From positions 186,001 to 250,000 of the forward strand of contig CAMPDV010000192.1 of the NCBI GenBank assembly GCA_946699065.1: a stretch of DNA of 64,000 nt. The letters run 5' to 3'. Origin of the DNA: Loxodes magnus. Its lineage: Eukaryota; Ciliophora; Karyorelictea; Loxodida; Loxodidae. Both the position numbers and the translations under genes were made by a program. Within the stretch, counting starts at the first letter, position 1, and every line of letters begins with the position of its first letter. The notes under the pieces are model-generated. The model made no database searches. It was given only the letters and a program-made list of their open reading frames with translations, and was not told the origin of the DNA. This document shows, piece after piece, positions 23,620-34,544 of the stretch.

Positions 23620-24415
23620 TTTATATAATAAGCATGGCAATTAAAATTGAGTAATTTGAAAATGAATAATCATGAGTGTATTAATTAATAAAAGGGAAAA
23701 AATTAACTTGTAAATATAAATTACATAAAGTATGAAATATATAACTTAGAATACATTTTCTTGATTAGTTTATTTCTTTATTTCTTAATTAATAAAATCT
23801 AAGATTTTGCTAGAAAATTAATATTGAACCAATTAACTAAAAATTTTGGATTTTTTGAATTTAGGTTATTATTATTATTATATCACCAAATTAAAAACCT
23901 TGTAAATCCAGGAAATTAAACTTTTCAATACGGCCAACCAAAGTTTGTTCTGTTGGTTCAATAGGAATGTTCGGGCATCTAGTTTTTTTTTAGTTCTGGC
24001 ACTCGCTTAAAAGATTCTCCTCATGTATATTCTTCCGTCCTTGATTACATATAGTCTTGTAAATCCCCTTAAGATTTTTTGCTGTTACTCTTCGTTTTAT
24101 CTTTGTATAACTTACATCTCTTTTCGTGGAATCTTGATTAGCGCAGAAGGCATCTCTTTACAATCCTTCTAATATTAATTACCTCTACTTGTCTTTCTTC
24201 TTCTACTTCCATTTTAATTTCTTAGGCTCAAAATTTTTTTCTCCAAGAAGTTTAATTTCGATTTCTTTTTTGATTAATTTTTCTTTAATGTTTTAACTTT
24301 TTTCTATTATTTTTTGTTTTCTTAATTTAATATTTTAACTTCTTATTGCTGATTATGAATGAATTTTATTAGTTGTTCTATTGTTAGCTACTCATTATTT
24401 TTCTATTTTTACATA
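23620..24415 (-). pseudogene. T-rich region, likely further degenerate ORF1 sequence
   Basis: On the minus strand short Gln-recoded Lys/Glu-rich stretches occur around 24030-24350, with compositional rise to more G and C near 23930-24200, as in other element remnants. I could not place a start, knuckle or tail. Confidence 0.25.
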
Positions 24416-24419
24416 AATA

Positions 24420-25240
24420 AAAGATTAAAAGGAGTTAATAGTTTCAAAAGTCGGCTTTTGCATCCGATTAATTTGAAAAAAATCATCTCTTGAACTAAAG
24501 GACGTCCTAGGACTTCATTAGTCCACCATGCTTTATTACATTTTTACTTCACGATTAAGATTTTTAAATCTAAAAATTACTTTTAAAATTAATATTATCC
24601 CAATTATAAAATTTTTTCCTTTATATTTAGCCTTTCTTATTTGTTCATATTTAAAATAGGTTTTTTATTATATTCTTTCTACTATTTTCATAAATTTGGC
24701 TTCTTTACCAAAATATATTATAATAATACTACTTTTAACATATATAATAGTGTATTTTTCTTCTAATATTTTATCATTATTCATTGATTTGATGTTCATA
24801 TGCAAAACTTCCCTATTATCTATTGATTCTTTATATAATTTTTTATTGGAATTCTATTTTTCTTAAAGTTCTTTTATTTGAAATTGGAATTCGGAAATCA
24901 AAATTAAAAAATTTAAGGAATTTAATTAAATTATTTGCCAATCTTGTCCAGTTTTTATCCCATTTACTATTATATGCTATTTATTCATATTCTATAGATT
25001 AAATTTAAAGATTTAGTTCTTCGCATAATTTTTCATATATCTATTCTAATTTTTCAATCTTTAATCTAGGTTATTTTAATTAATATTGTATATTTGATAT
25101 CCTTAACTGAGGTGATTATGAGAAGAGTTCCTGAAATTATTGTCCTTTATCTTATTAAGGTGATTATTCAATTAAATAGATTTTTATTCAAATTTGTTTA
25201 TGAATTAGTTGAGATAAATCTGTTACTTCTTAGGTGCTAT
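24420..25240 (-). pseudogene. ORF1 element, G subfamily, start codon lost
   Basis: Minus strand. The start is APKKQQIYLN preceded by ATA where the 41.1 kb copy has ATG. Near the 3' side WWTNEVLGRP and PLVQE correspond to WRTNVVIRSPLVQE encoded downstream of the 41.1 kb ORF. CTAAAGGA(C/T) and GACTTCATTAGTCC-like words near 24480-24530 are shared with the 40.3 and 42.3 kb copies. Frames are scrambled in the middle. Confidence 0.5.
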
Positions 25241-25244
25241 TTTA

Positions 25245-25800
25245 TATATTATCATAATAATTTAGTTTTCACTTTTCTTATAAGTGAAAGTCAATATTTT
25301 ATTGCGTATACAATCATTTTCTGTTTATTTAATTTCTTATTTCGTTTAAGATTATCTTTAATTTCCTTAATTTGAGAGTTACAGAGATTAATAAGATTAT
25401 TATGCTTTTAACGATGACGTGATAGAGGATTAATTAATAGTGGTTTTCTTCTGTATCGAAGGAGCTGGAAAAAACCCTTCTTGAGATATTCTACCATTTT
25501 TTCTCACTTCGATTCATAACACCAAATTTTTCTATTTAAGCCAATAAAATAAAAATGATTTAAAATAAAAAAAGTTTAATCTTTCGTAAATATTTTATTA
25601 AATTAGATTAACATTTAAATCTGTAATTTTTCGTTATTGTAAATAAATATTAAAGCTGGAAGAAAGTTTTACTAAATATTGAAACTGCATAAAATAATAA
25701 CAGAAACAAGCAATATTAAAATGAATAATTTAAGTAAGAATATAAAATCATTTAGTACTAGAAGAATAAGAAGAAGATTTAAGATTATAAAAAATGAGTA
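25245..25800. other. AT-rich spacer with a GC-richer patch at about 25.4-25.5 kb
   Basis: No motif assigned. Confidence 0.35.
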
Positions 25801-25809
25801 AAAGATAAT

Positions 25810-26125
25810 TAAAAAGATGGTGAGAGCTGAGATTGACCTTCTGAATCATACTTTCTGGTTTTATGGCTAGGAACAAGTTCCTTTCCTGTCGCTAAGAAAG
25901 TTCCTGGTCAAAGTCATCCTTTGCAAGGAAACGTCTTCCTTTTGATTATCCACTCCTAGTAGGGGCTTGAAGCCTGGTTGCCCATAGCGATGGAGCTCCC
26001 TGACAGCTGCTTTTCGAAAGCAACAGGATATCCCCGTTATCCCATGAAGGGAGTGTTGGGGTTGTTAAACTGCAAGAAGTTGCAGTCCAAAACTCTTTAA
26101 GTTTAAAATTAATTAATTTAAAAAA
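25810..26125 (+). repeat. D-family SINE, plus strand, with 3' AT tail
   Basis: Starts AAGATGGTGAGAGCTGAGA and ends GTCCAAAACTCTTTAAG followed by TTTAAAATTAATTAATTTAAAA. The tail lies on the same side as in the 49.9 kb copy, which sets the orientation. Internal words TTATGGCTAGGAACAAG (A-box-like) and GGTCAAAGTCATCC (B-box-like), about 40 bases apart, suggest an RNA polymerase III promoter. A small duplicated word, GCAAGAAGTTGCAGTCC, near the end is unique to this copy. Confidence 0.6.
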
Positions 26126-26129
26126 AATA

Positions 26130-26512
26130 AGTAAAAAATCTATGAGTAATTTCTCAAGTAGTAGTAAAAACCCTATAAGAACAAGTAAAATTAAGCTTAA
26201 AGTAGCTAATTTAATAAATATAAGTGCCATATTATTAATTTTTTTTATTTTTATATTTTAAAAATAATAAAATCATAAAAGAAGGTATGATTAATAAAGT
26301 TAACATGCCTTAAATTTAGAAAAAATAAATCAAAATAATAAAAAAAATTAAAAATTCTAACTTAATTATTTTAAAATTAATGTAAAAAATATAATTTAAT
26401 ATAATTAAATATTTAATATTATTTTCAATGCTATTTTAATTATTAAGCTTATTTTAACTTATATTAACTTATCTTATTATTTCTTATAAATTAAACTTTT
26501 AAGGAAAACAAA
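26130..26512. other. AT-rich spacer
   Basis: Nothing recognised. Confidence 0.4.
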
Positions 26513-27862
26513 TCATTTAATAAAGTATAAATAAGGAATCTAACCGCTTTTACTACAAGTATTATTACTTAAAAATTCTCCTTGAAATTTTGTATTATAA
26601 AAATTTATTTTTATTTCTTCTTAATTTACTTCACTTAAAAATGAGCTATAATAGCAAGAATTTTCTCCTTTTAATAATAGTTTTATAGTGTAAATCTAAT
26701 TCTATTCAATTAATATTCATTTTTCAAACAATACTTTCTCAATTTTATTTTAATCATCTTTATTTGTTATTTCAACTACTTTTTTTAATTCATAAATAAC
26801 TTCTGATTAAGTATTTTCTCCTTTCAAAATATGTAATTTTTTTATTTAAAGAGTATTACCAACTTATTATGATACAAATTATGCTATTCCACACAATTTA
26901 ATATTTTTATTAGTTTTAAAACTTACACAATCATAACTTTCGCCTGAAATGCTTCAACCTTTTGATAATTTCCCTAAATTATCTAATCTTTTTGCTATAA
27001 TTAAATTATTCTCATCATATTTATAAAATTCGATTACTTCAATCTATATTTAAATAATATTTTAAAGTTATTTCAAATATTCTTAAATTTTATCTTCTTA
27101 AATTTCATAAATTAGATTTAATTTAAATTCTTGATAAGCATTATTTTAAATTTCTTTTTCAACTTATTACATTACTTCAAGAAAATTGCTAATATTGTTC
27201 TTTTTATGTTCTTGAAATTATTAAAATATTTTACTTCTTTAATCTAATCTTTATATTTCATTTTAGATCAATTATTTTTTTTAGTCTGTAGTATCTTTAA
27301 GATATTTTTCCTTTTATTCAAATACATTTTTTATCTCCTTTAGTGTTTTTTCTTTTAATTAAGTTAACTTTTAAATTGAATCACTATAAAAACTTTCAAG
27401 TTGATTATAATTTTCTTATAATTTATTTAATTTCTATTGAATATCTTCTTTTTATGTAAGGACTTATTTATTCAAATTTACCATATTTGGTTTAATTTCT
27501 TCGAGAATTTTTTAAACATATTAGACATCATGCTATTAATGATCACTGACTATACATTTAAAGCATATTTATTATTTATCTTATTTGCATCAAAATTCTT
27601 ATTTTTCAGCATGCGTCTTACATTACAATTTCTATTCTTCTTATTAATTTTAAAGTAGCTGAATAATTAAAAAATTTTTAGGAAACTGCTCAGGTTTTTG
27701 CTAGTACTTATTCTAGTCTAGAGGACAAACAACTTGATTTTTATGTGTAAATAGTTGATTAAGACACTCTTAACATATACAATGACCACACGGTAAGAAC
27801 TTTGGAATTTTATCCTAAATATTAAAATTTGCTAAACAAATAGGACATTCCAAATACTACAT
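26513..27862 (-). pseudogene. RING / B-box / coiled-coil / PHR-like protein pseudogene
   Basis: Frame from ATG 27862 to TGA 26513 spans 449 codons without net length change but contains at least three internal TGA codons: in the B-box (EF-TGA-CK), at the PHR start (KG-TGA-SISGESYDC) and near the C-terminus. The RING reads CPICLANFNIQDKIPKFLPC then GHCICQEC and CPLD; a B-box2 and a Lys/Gln coiled coil follow, then the PHR-like domain (SYDCVSFKTNKN, LCGIAQF). In working form such proteins would be E3-ubiquitin-ligase-like. It is the most diverged member of the cluster and points away from the two plus-strand members. Confidence 0.7.
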
Positions 27863-28256
27863 TATTAAATTACAATAATTTATAATATTTAATAACTTTA
27901 TTTCCTTATAAAAATATTAAAGTTAAAATAATTATATTTATAACTTAGATGTATTATCTTTTAAAAGTTAAAACTCAATAAAAGAAATATTATTTTCAAA
28001 TGTTATAAATTAAATTACGATAAAATTTACTTTTTCGAACATTTTTAAGTTATTGCAATAAAAATTTTTATTTAATGAAAAATTATAATTTTATTAAAGC
28101 TAAGTAATAGTTCTATTCCAAGCTTCTATAGGCTGTTTAATTTTTAATATTTGTGGATTTATTTAAAATTAATTTTTAAATAAATTATAAATTTAGAAAT
28201 TTTAATTAAACACTTTAAATAAAAAGATTCTTTTCACATTTAATAGAACCATATGT

Positions 28257-28826
28257 TCAAACTAAAAATTTAAAAACTATTTAAAAAATTTTAATTTTTA
28301 GATTCTAACTTTCATTAGAATCTAAATTTCTAGCGTAATTTTCACTGCTTATTAAAAAAAATTCTATTTTTAAATTGACAGAATAAATCAAAATAATGAT
28401 TAAAAAGATAAAATTTTATAAGAAATTATGAGTTTAAAACTGAAAATTATTTATTTGCAGAAAAGTTTACTAATTAATAAAAAAGCATTAGAATAAAAAT
28501 TAAAAGAGAAGTTTTGTAAACGCTATGTATAATAAAATTTAGAACTAAAATTACTAAATATTTAAATTAATAAAACTATAAAATATTAAAGAAATAAAAT
28601 AAAAATATTTAATTAATAAAAAATATAATTATTACTTTTAATTTTTAAGAAAAGTTAAGCTCATACTGTGTACTTTTATTTGAACGGTCTATTTAGGAAT
28701 ATAATAAGAAATGTTACTAATAAATTTCTGCAAATCATGATCACTACAAGTAATGAATACATACTCCATCTTATTAATTTAAGCAATTTTCAATACCAGA
28801 AAATCTTCTAGATTTGTTCTCTTCAT
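28257..28826 (-). CDS. LRR-like open frame, 189 codons, first 62 probably meaningful
   Basis: ATG 28826 opens MKRTNLEDFLVLKIAQINK, continuing MEYVFITCSDHDLQKFISN, with the spacing of leucine/isoleucine residues seen in leucine-rich repeats. After SLTFLKN the frame continues only as Phe/Ile/Gln low-complexity sequence to TGA 28257. In copy B (53579) the first 62 codons are conserved apart from a few replacements, while a short insertion then shifts the frame. I therefore take the real coding part to end near residue 62. Upstream, other frames hold similar LRR-like sequence (LIILPNLQWLIGFNEEN), so this may be the 3' end of a larger frameshifted gene. Confidence 0.4.
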
Positions 28827-29014
28827 TGAATCCAATCAACCATTATAAGTTTGGAAGTATAATCAGAAATTCAAAATCTTACTTTCACTGATTATTTTAC
28901 TTAAAAATTTAAATAAAGGAAAGATAATTAAGACTAAGATTTTAAATATTGTAAAATACATACTGATTAAATAAGAAACTTTAAAATTCATAATTTTATA
29001 GCTTAACATATTTT

Positions 29015-29541
29015 ATTAATGTGGCGCCGCCTTTATTTGACTTGTCACTTTTTATTTTATAAAAAGTCTCATGAATATTCGTTTAAATTAATGAAATTAC
29101 TCATTTCTCCTCCAGATTCATATTCTTGAATAGCATATCTGCTGCTGCAATGATATCCTTTCTTTATCATTCATATTTTATTCCAATTTCAGTCTTTTCC
29201 AAGTTCTTGTTTTATTCTTTCTTTTGAGTGTCTTTTATTTGGTAGAGTCATTTATATTCGATAGTCATTTTTTTCTTATTAGGTTACTTTCATATGTACA
29301 ATAAATCTTAGTTAGCTTTTTACAGAATTTTAAATTACTCTTTTTGCAATTTTTGGTATCTGTATTTTATTATATATTCTAGCCTTTTGAAGAATCAACA
29401 TATAATCAGTCTTCTTTTTATTTGTAGAATTATGTATGCACTAAATCCTATAGTTTTTTCTTAGTCTATAACAGTAATTTAATCAAAGTATATCATTGTT
29501 ATTTAGGAGATTATTTTAGGCTATTGCTTCTTAGGTACCAT
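29015..29541 (-). pseudogene. Internally deleted ORF1 element, about 0.53 kb
   Basis: ATG 29541 gives MVPKKQQPKIISQITMIYFD, open for 48 codons to TGA at 29395. The element ends in a tail B variant (GTGACAAGTCAAATAAAGGC on the minus strand, then GGCGCCAC and ATTAAT). The unusual GGCGCC replaces the common GAATTC or GAAGTC. Shorter than other ORF1 elements and without a knuckle. Divergently oriented to the 29.83 kb element. Confidence 0.5.
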
Positions 29542-29830
29542 TTTATTTATATAATTTTATAATTATTATCAACAGAGGAAGGATATGCTGAAACAAAATC
29601 TAAAGTAAAATATAGGAAAATAAATCCGATAATTTTTTAGATCACTTGAAAAAACTGTTGAGAGAGTTTTAGATAGAAAATGGCAAATTTACTTAATTGA
29701 TAATTAAAATTTAGCATTAATTAACAAACTTGCATAATAAGATAGAATAACTATACTATTTTTGCATATCTTTGGAATTTTAGCAGTCTATTTCTGAATA
29801 GTCTGGTTAAGCTTATTATTATGATATAAA

Positions 29831-30590
29831 ATGACACCTAAAAAATAGCAAACTTCAACTAGACCAACAAAGTATAATAAGAAAAATAAATCAATCTTTA
29901 ACATCTATTAATGCGAATCTTAAACTCTAATAGTCAGTTCAAGTGCTTTCAAACAAAGCCTGCGTTTTGGTTTAGCAAATTGTTTAACTAAAACATGAAA
30001 TGGCTAATTAAAATAAGATATCATAAGTAGGCCTTTGTATCGGCAATTATACACAATAATTCTACATTTTAATATAGACTACTATGAATAAATTCGGAAA
30101 AGTAATAGGAAATTCAAAGTAAGATGAAAATGATCCTATGGATATAGTAGACAGTGACAGAAGAAAACAACTAAGCATTAATCTATACTTATTGAAGACA
30201 AAAAGTAAGGTTTTGATATGCAAGAAGACAGATTATAAGGTAAGAAATGTTGGAGATTTTAGGAAAAAGGAAAACAGAAGAACAAAAACTTAAAATAAAA
30301 TATTTAAAATATGCTGCTCAAGAGAAGCAAATCTCTATAGAAGGAAAGAACAACAAATCCTATAAAAAATACCTTAGATACCAATGGAAGCAAGGGAATG
30401 GCTCAAAAGACAATAATGGATTCAACGTAGGAAAGTTTATGCAGGCAAGTCTCAGTGGAAGCAAGAAAAAAGTAAGGCAAGACATAATATAAGTTCAATT
30501 TGAAGAAGAAGACTATTATTAAGAATTAACTCCTTTTTTAAACTAATATTTAACTAACCAAATAAAGGTGAAGTCATTTTAATAAATTAT
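29831..30590 (+). pseudogene. ORF1 element, subfamily B, with tail B
   Basis: ATG 29831: MTPKKQQTSTRPTKYNKKNK. Later FQTKPAFWFSKLFN matches the 16.5 kb element, and NDPMDIVDSDRRKQ marks the region before the knuckle. The knuckle itself is decayed (VLICKKTDYKVRNV). A basic segment SYKKYLRYQWKQGNGSKDN precedes AACCAAATAAAGGTGAAGTC and TTTAAT, a clean tail B. Frame changes and TGA break it. Copy B has lost 71 bp between two TGGAAGCAAG repeats here. Confidence 0.6.
30385..30465 (+). repeat. 10-bp direct repeats flanking a copy-B deletion
   Basis: TGGAAGCAAG occurs at 30385-30394 and 30456-30465. Copy B has a single TGGAAGCAAG followed directly by AAAAAAGTAAGG, so 71 bp including one repeat were lost. 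Confidence 0.8.
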
Positions 30591-30611
30591 GCTATGTTAA
30601 TTTATTTTTTT

Positions 30612-31150
30612 AAATGGATGTTGAGCTCTAGTTAACTAAGTAGATAATCCGATGTAGTGTATTCTGCATTGCAAGTACTCTTGTAATACATGACATCTCG
30701 GATAATAAGGATGTGCACTTTGTGTGATAAGCCTTTTTATTTGAGGATTCTTTCCATCGATACGAGAATCTGACTAAGAGCACTAAAATTCAAGTCTCAG
30801 ATTTATCCTGTCTTTACATGTCGTTAAACTGATCGGAAATTAGAAAAAACCTAAAGATATGACTGAGATCAGAAATAATTTTTATTTAGATAAATTTAAT
30901 TCGAATGTGGCATTTGATACAAGAAGCGAATTATCCTATAACCCCTTTTAACTCCTACCTTCTAATGGAATCAATGGAAATTAGAGAAAGAAGTTAAATC
31001 AATTTTGATTGAAAAATGGAGAAAATTGGAAAATAAGAGCTAAGAGAGCAGGTGAAGCTAGAACATTACTAAATTTTTATTAACAATAAAATTTAGCTTC
31101 TTTTATTAATCATAGTGAACTTAATAAAGGTGAATTCACGTTAATATATT
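30612..31150 (+). repeat. S2 SINE-like element with tail B
   Basis: Head GATGTAGTGTATTCTGCATT, then TTGCAAGTACTCTTGTAA, is a two-hairpin structure related to that of S1, but the 3' end is TAATAAAGGTGAATTCACG with TTAATATATT, i.e. tail B. A possible B-box-like word AATTCAAGTCTC lies near 30800. The TTTA-type sequence that follows runs directly into the tail of the S1 element in opposite orientation. Confidence 0.55.
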
Positions 31151-31171
31151 ATTTATAAATAAATAATAAAT

Positions 31172-31578
31172 AAATATGATTTTATAGCGCGTAGCATCTC
31201 GTTGGCGTGCAGCTCTTTCAATATTAATATTTAATATAAAAAAGTGTTCTCAAACTTCTTTGTTGTAATTCTAGCTGTTCAATGAATCACGTCAGCTTAT
31301 CTAAATAGGGAATCTGCCTATTAAAGATTATTCTCGAATCTTAAACCAAATGCTCCAATCTTTATGAATAAGATCCAAATAAGAGGTAGTAATTAATAAG
31401 TAGGCACGTCAGTCAAACTTTTATACAGATAGCGAGAACTGTATGACAAGTTAGGCTTGCTTCTTTCAAAATTGTCCACCCTTCCCCGTGATAGCATCTA
31501 GTGCGAAAATGCTCGCAATACAGTATATACTGCAACAGCATACCTACTTATTCTCCTGACCACAGTTGACATCCATTT
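31172..31578 (-). repeat. S1 SINE-like element, tail A
   Basis: Complete from the tail A hairpin (GCGCGTAGCATCTCGTTGGC) to the head (GTGCGAAAATGCTCGCAATA and CAGTATATACTGCA). Tail-to-tail with the S2 element. Copy B counterpart at 55.86 kb. Confidence 0.6.
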
Positions 31579-31579
31579 T

Positions 31580-32035
31580 ATTACATAATAACACTAAAAT
31601 CAAAAATTTTCGTTTTAATAAGTTGCTCGACCCAGGTATTTAGCAATTTACTTAACAAATTCATTTTATTTTTATTAATTCAAATTATAGCAACCCAAAA
31701 TCTTGTATTTTGAGGTTTTTATGGATCTACTCGTGCTTATCCTTTGAGTTTAAAATTTCTTTTTAATAAATAAAAGAAGAATTTTATTTAAAGCAAATAG
31801 ATTCAAAATTATTACCATCTAATTATTGAAAACAAATAATAAATAAAAATAATAATTATCTACAAAGTTTAATCAAGTTTGAAATATAAAAAAACCTTTA
31901 TAATAAAGCTTTAAAATAAATATATAGCACTAAAAATATATTTTATCCTTTTTATTAATATACTATTAAACACTTCAAACAATTTATTTACTATCATTTC
32001 CAATATAATTTATTTATTTATTTTAACTACAAGAA
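31580..32035. other. AT-rich spacer
   Basis: Nothing recognised. Confidence 0.4.
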
Positions 32036-32039
32036 TTTT

Positions 32040-32335
32040 TGAGACCAGAAACTCCTTTCCAGATAGAAGACTTGACGCTCTCTTTTTAAGCATTATGGGG
32101 ATTATGGGGATATCCAATAATGTTCCAGACACAGCTGCTAGGGAACTTCATCGCATGAGCAGTTAGACTTCATTATCCTACCAAGAGAGGATAATCTCGA
32201 AGACAGCATTTCCTTCAGAAATTGACTCTGGCCATGAAATTTCTCAGAGACAGGAAAGGAATTTGTTCTTAGCCATAAAACCAGAAATTTTAGTCAAGAA
32301 GGGCAATCTCAGCCCCACCATCTTTTTAATTATGT
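32040..32335 (-). repeat. D-family SINE
   Basis: Reads GAGACCAGAAACTCCTTTCC at the 3' side and CAGCCCCACCATCTTTTTAA at the 5' side. The 3' tail is an AAAT/ATTT-rich run (32009-32030). Contains a local 9-bp tandem repeat, ATTATGGGG twice, at about 32091-32110, shared with copy B. Confidence 0.6.
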
Positions 32336-32576
32336 AATTTGAATATAATTAGTAAAGTTTTCATAAATCACCATATTTTAAATTTAATAAAATATTCTAT
32401 TACTTTTTTTTAAAATAAATATAAAATGAACAAAATAGATTTTTAATTTTTCCAATATTAAGAAAAAAATTCTAAAAATATATAAATAAAAATAAACAAT
32501 ATTGCATTGAAATTCTTTAAAAATATTCTATCATTTGTAAAAAGTTATAATTTTTATTACTGTAATTTACTTGCAA

Positions 32577-33953
32577 ATGTAAAGTTTAGAATGTCCTATT
32601 TGTTTAAATAAAATTGATGTCTAGAAAAAAATTCCAAAATCATTGCCATGTGGTCATTTGGTATGTATTGAATGTCTTAAGTAGATTTATAGCCTTTAAA
32701 ATCAGATAACTTGTCCTCTAGATTAAAAAAAGTTTAATCAACAACCGGATTAATTACCCGACAATTTCGCTATTATTTAAATACTTTAGTTCTAATAGGA
32801 ATAAGAAAATTTATAATGTCAGAAACATTCTGAAAAGTAAGAATTTTATTGCAAATAAGATAAAAAATAAGGTTGCTTTAAATGTATGTTTAATGGACAC
32901 TAATAGCATGATGTTTAATATGCCTATAAAATTTTTGAAGAAATGAAACCAAAAATTGCAAATTTGAATAAATGAATCCTTAAATAAAAAGATTAAGTTT
33001 AATTGAACTTAAATAAAGCATAAGAAACTTATAATCAACTTTAAAGCTTTTGCGATGCTTCTAACTAAAAATTGATTTAATTAAAGGATAAAACAATAAA
33101 AGAGATAAAAAAATTATTTGATGAAAAATAAAAATACCTTAATGATATTTCGAACTAAAAGAAGCAGATAATAAAAAGTGAAATAGAAAACCTAAATTAA
33201 AGGATTAAAATATTTTAATAATTCTAAGAAAATAAAAAAAACAACATTAATACATTTCTTGAAGATATGCAATAAGTAGAAAGAGAAATTGCAAATGGAG
33301 TTGGATAAGAATTTTAATTGAAATTGAGCTATGAAATTTAAGAAGAAAAAATTTACGAATTTTAAAAATAGTTATAAAGCTTTATTATAATATAAGTAGA
33401 AGCAATCTAGTTTAATAGATTTGATGAGAATAATTAAATTGAAATAAAAAGATTAGATAATTTAGAAAATTTATCAAAGGGGTGGGCTATTTCAGGCAAA
33501 AATTATGATTGTATAAGTTTTAAAACTAATAAAAATACATAATTATGCGGTATAGCTCAATTTGCTCCATCATAAGTTGGTAGCACTCTTTAAATAAAAG
33601 AACTAAAAATTTTAAAGGGAGAGAGCACTAAATCAGAGATAATTTATAATTTAAATAAAATAGTTGAAATAACAAATCAAGATGATCAAAATAAAATTGA
33701 GAAAATATTGTTTGATAAAGAAATTTAAATTGAATAGAATTAGATTTACACTATTAAGTTACTTTTGAAAGGAGAAAAACACTGTTACTTTAGTTAACAT
33801 TATAACGAAGTAAATTGCTAAGAAATAAAAATAAATTTTCACGAAACAAAATTTGAAGGAGGAGATTCAAATAATAAAACATATAGTACAATAGGATAGA
33901 TTCCATATTTATATTTCATTAAATGGAATTAATTTCTTAATAAATTTAATTGA
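32577..33953 (+). pseudogene. RING / B-box2 / coiled-coil / PHR-like gene with one in-frame TGA
   Basis: 458 codons from ATG 32577 to TGA 33951. RING: C6-x2-C9-x15-C25-x-H27-x2-C30-x2-C33-x12-C46-x2-D49. B-box2: C81-x2-H84-x7-C92-x2-D95-x4-C100-x2-C103-x4-H108-x2-H111. Coiled coil about 115-290. PHR-like domain from GWAISGKNYDC (Trp303) through LCGIAQFAP and the terminal GQIPYLYFIK. This is a TRIM-like E3 ligase layout with a PHR module. The only internal stop is TGA at 32973 (codon 133), where relatives have TAA or CAA (Gln). A 132-residue RING/B-box protein could still be made. The TGA is shared with copy B, so it is older than the duplication. Confidence 0.8.
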
Positions 33954-33959
33954 AAAGAT

Positions 33960-34195
33960 AAAATTATAGGTAAAAATATGATCTAAATATATTAAATTAC
34001 ATAACTTATATATGAAATTTATACTATTCCAAATTAAATTCCTAATTTTTAAACTAAAATTTAAGTATTTTTAGCTTTTAATAACTTATTGTTTTTTTAA
34101 ATATTTAATTTAATTTATTCTTTGATTTTATATTTTTTTATTAAAAAAAATAAAAAAATGAAACAAGAGTTTCTATTTAATTTAATAAAAAGTTG
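33960..34195. other. AT-rich intergenic DNA
   Basis: 3' flank of the RING/PHR pseudogene. No signal recognised. Confidence 0.4.
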
Positions 34196-34272
34196 AGAAA
34201 AAAAGAAAAAGTAAAAGGTAACTTGATAATAAAATTAAAGAAATTAACCGATTACCAGAAAAATAAGATTTG

Positions 34273-34542
34273 ATGAGATTGAAGAAGAAATATTTGTTTG
34301 ATAATTATTATTTTTGGCAACTAAAGAGAGAAATTTTTTATTAAAAGAAGAGAGGAGAGGGCATTTAATATCTATTTAAGTTTAAAAAGGAAATTGACGA
34401 ACTAAAAAAGGGATGTTCAATCCTAATGAGTAACTAGAGTAATTTCTAGAAAAAAATGAAATTAATAAAATATTAAATTTATCTTAGTAAATAAAAATAG
34501 CAGTTTATTCATAACAATAATAATAATAATCTATTTACATGA
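34273..34542 (+). CDS. Hypothetical basic protein, 89 codons, poly-Asn end
   Basis: First in-frame ATG at 34273: MRLKKKYLFDNYYFWQLKRE, then FKFKKEIDELKKG and a final run of five Asn encoded by AAT repeats before TGA 34540. The same frame is open upstream to about 34160 (KIKEINRLPEKQDL), so the true start may be earlier or lost. It overlaps the 3' end of the opposite-strand ORF1 element by a few bases. Identical in copy B (58956). Not recognised; could be a chance frame. Confidence 0.3.
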
Positions 34543-34544
34543 CT

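Noticed and set aside
26100-26130. Target-site duplication for the 25.8 kb D element
   Set aside because: Only generic A-rich matches were found on the two sides, too low in complexity to count.
25946-26230. 94-codon minus-strand frame
   Set aside because: Falls entirely in the D SINE and its tail; not coding.
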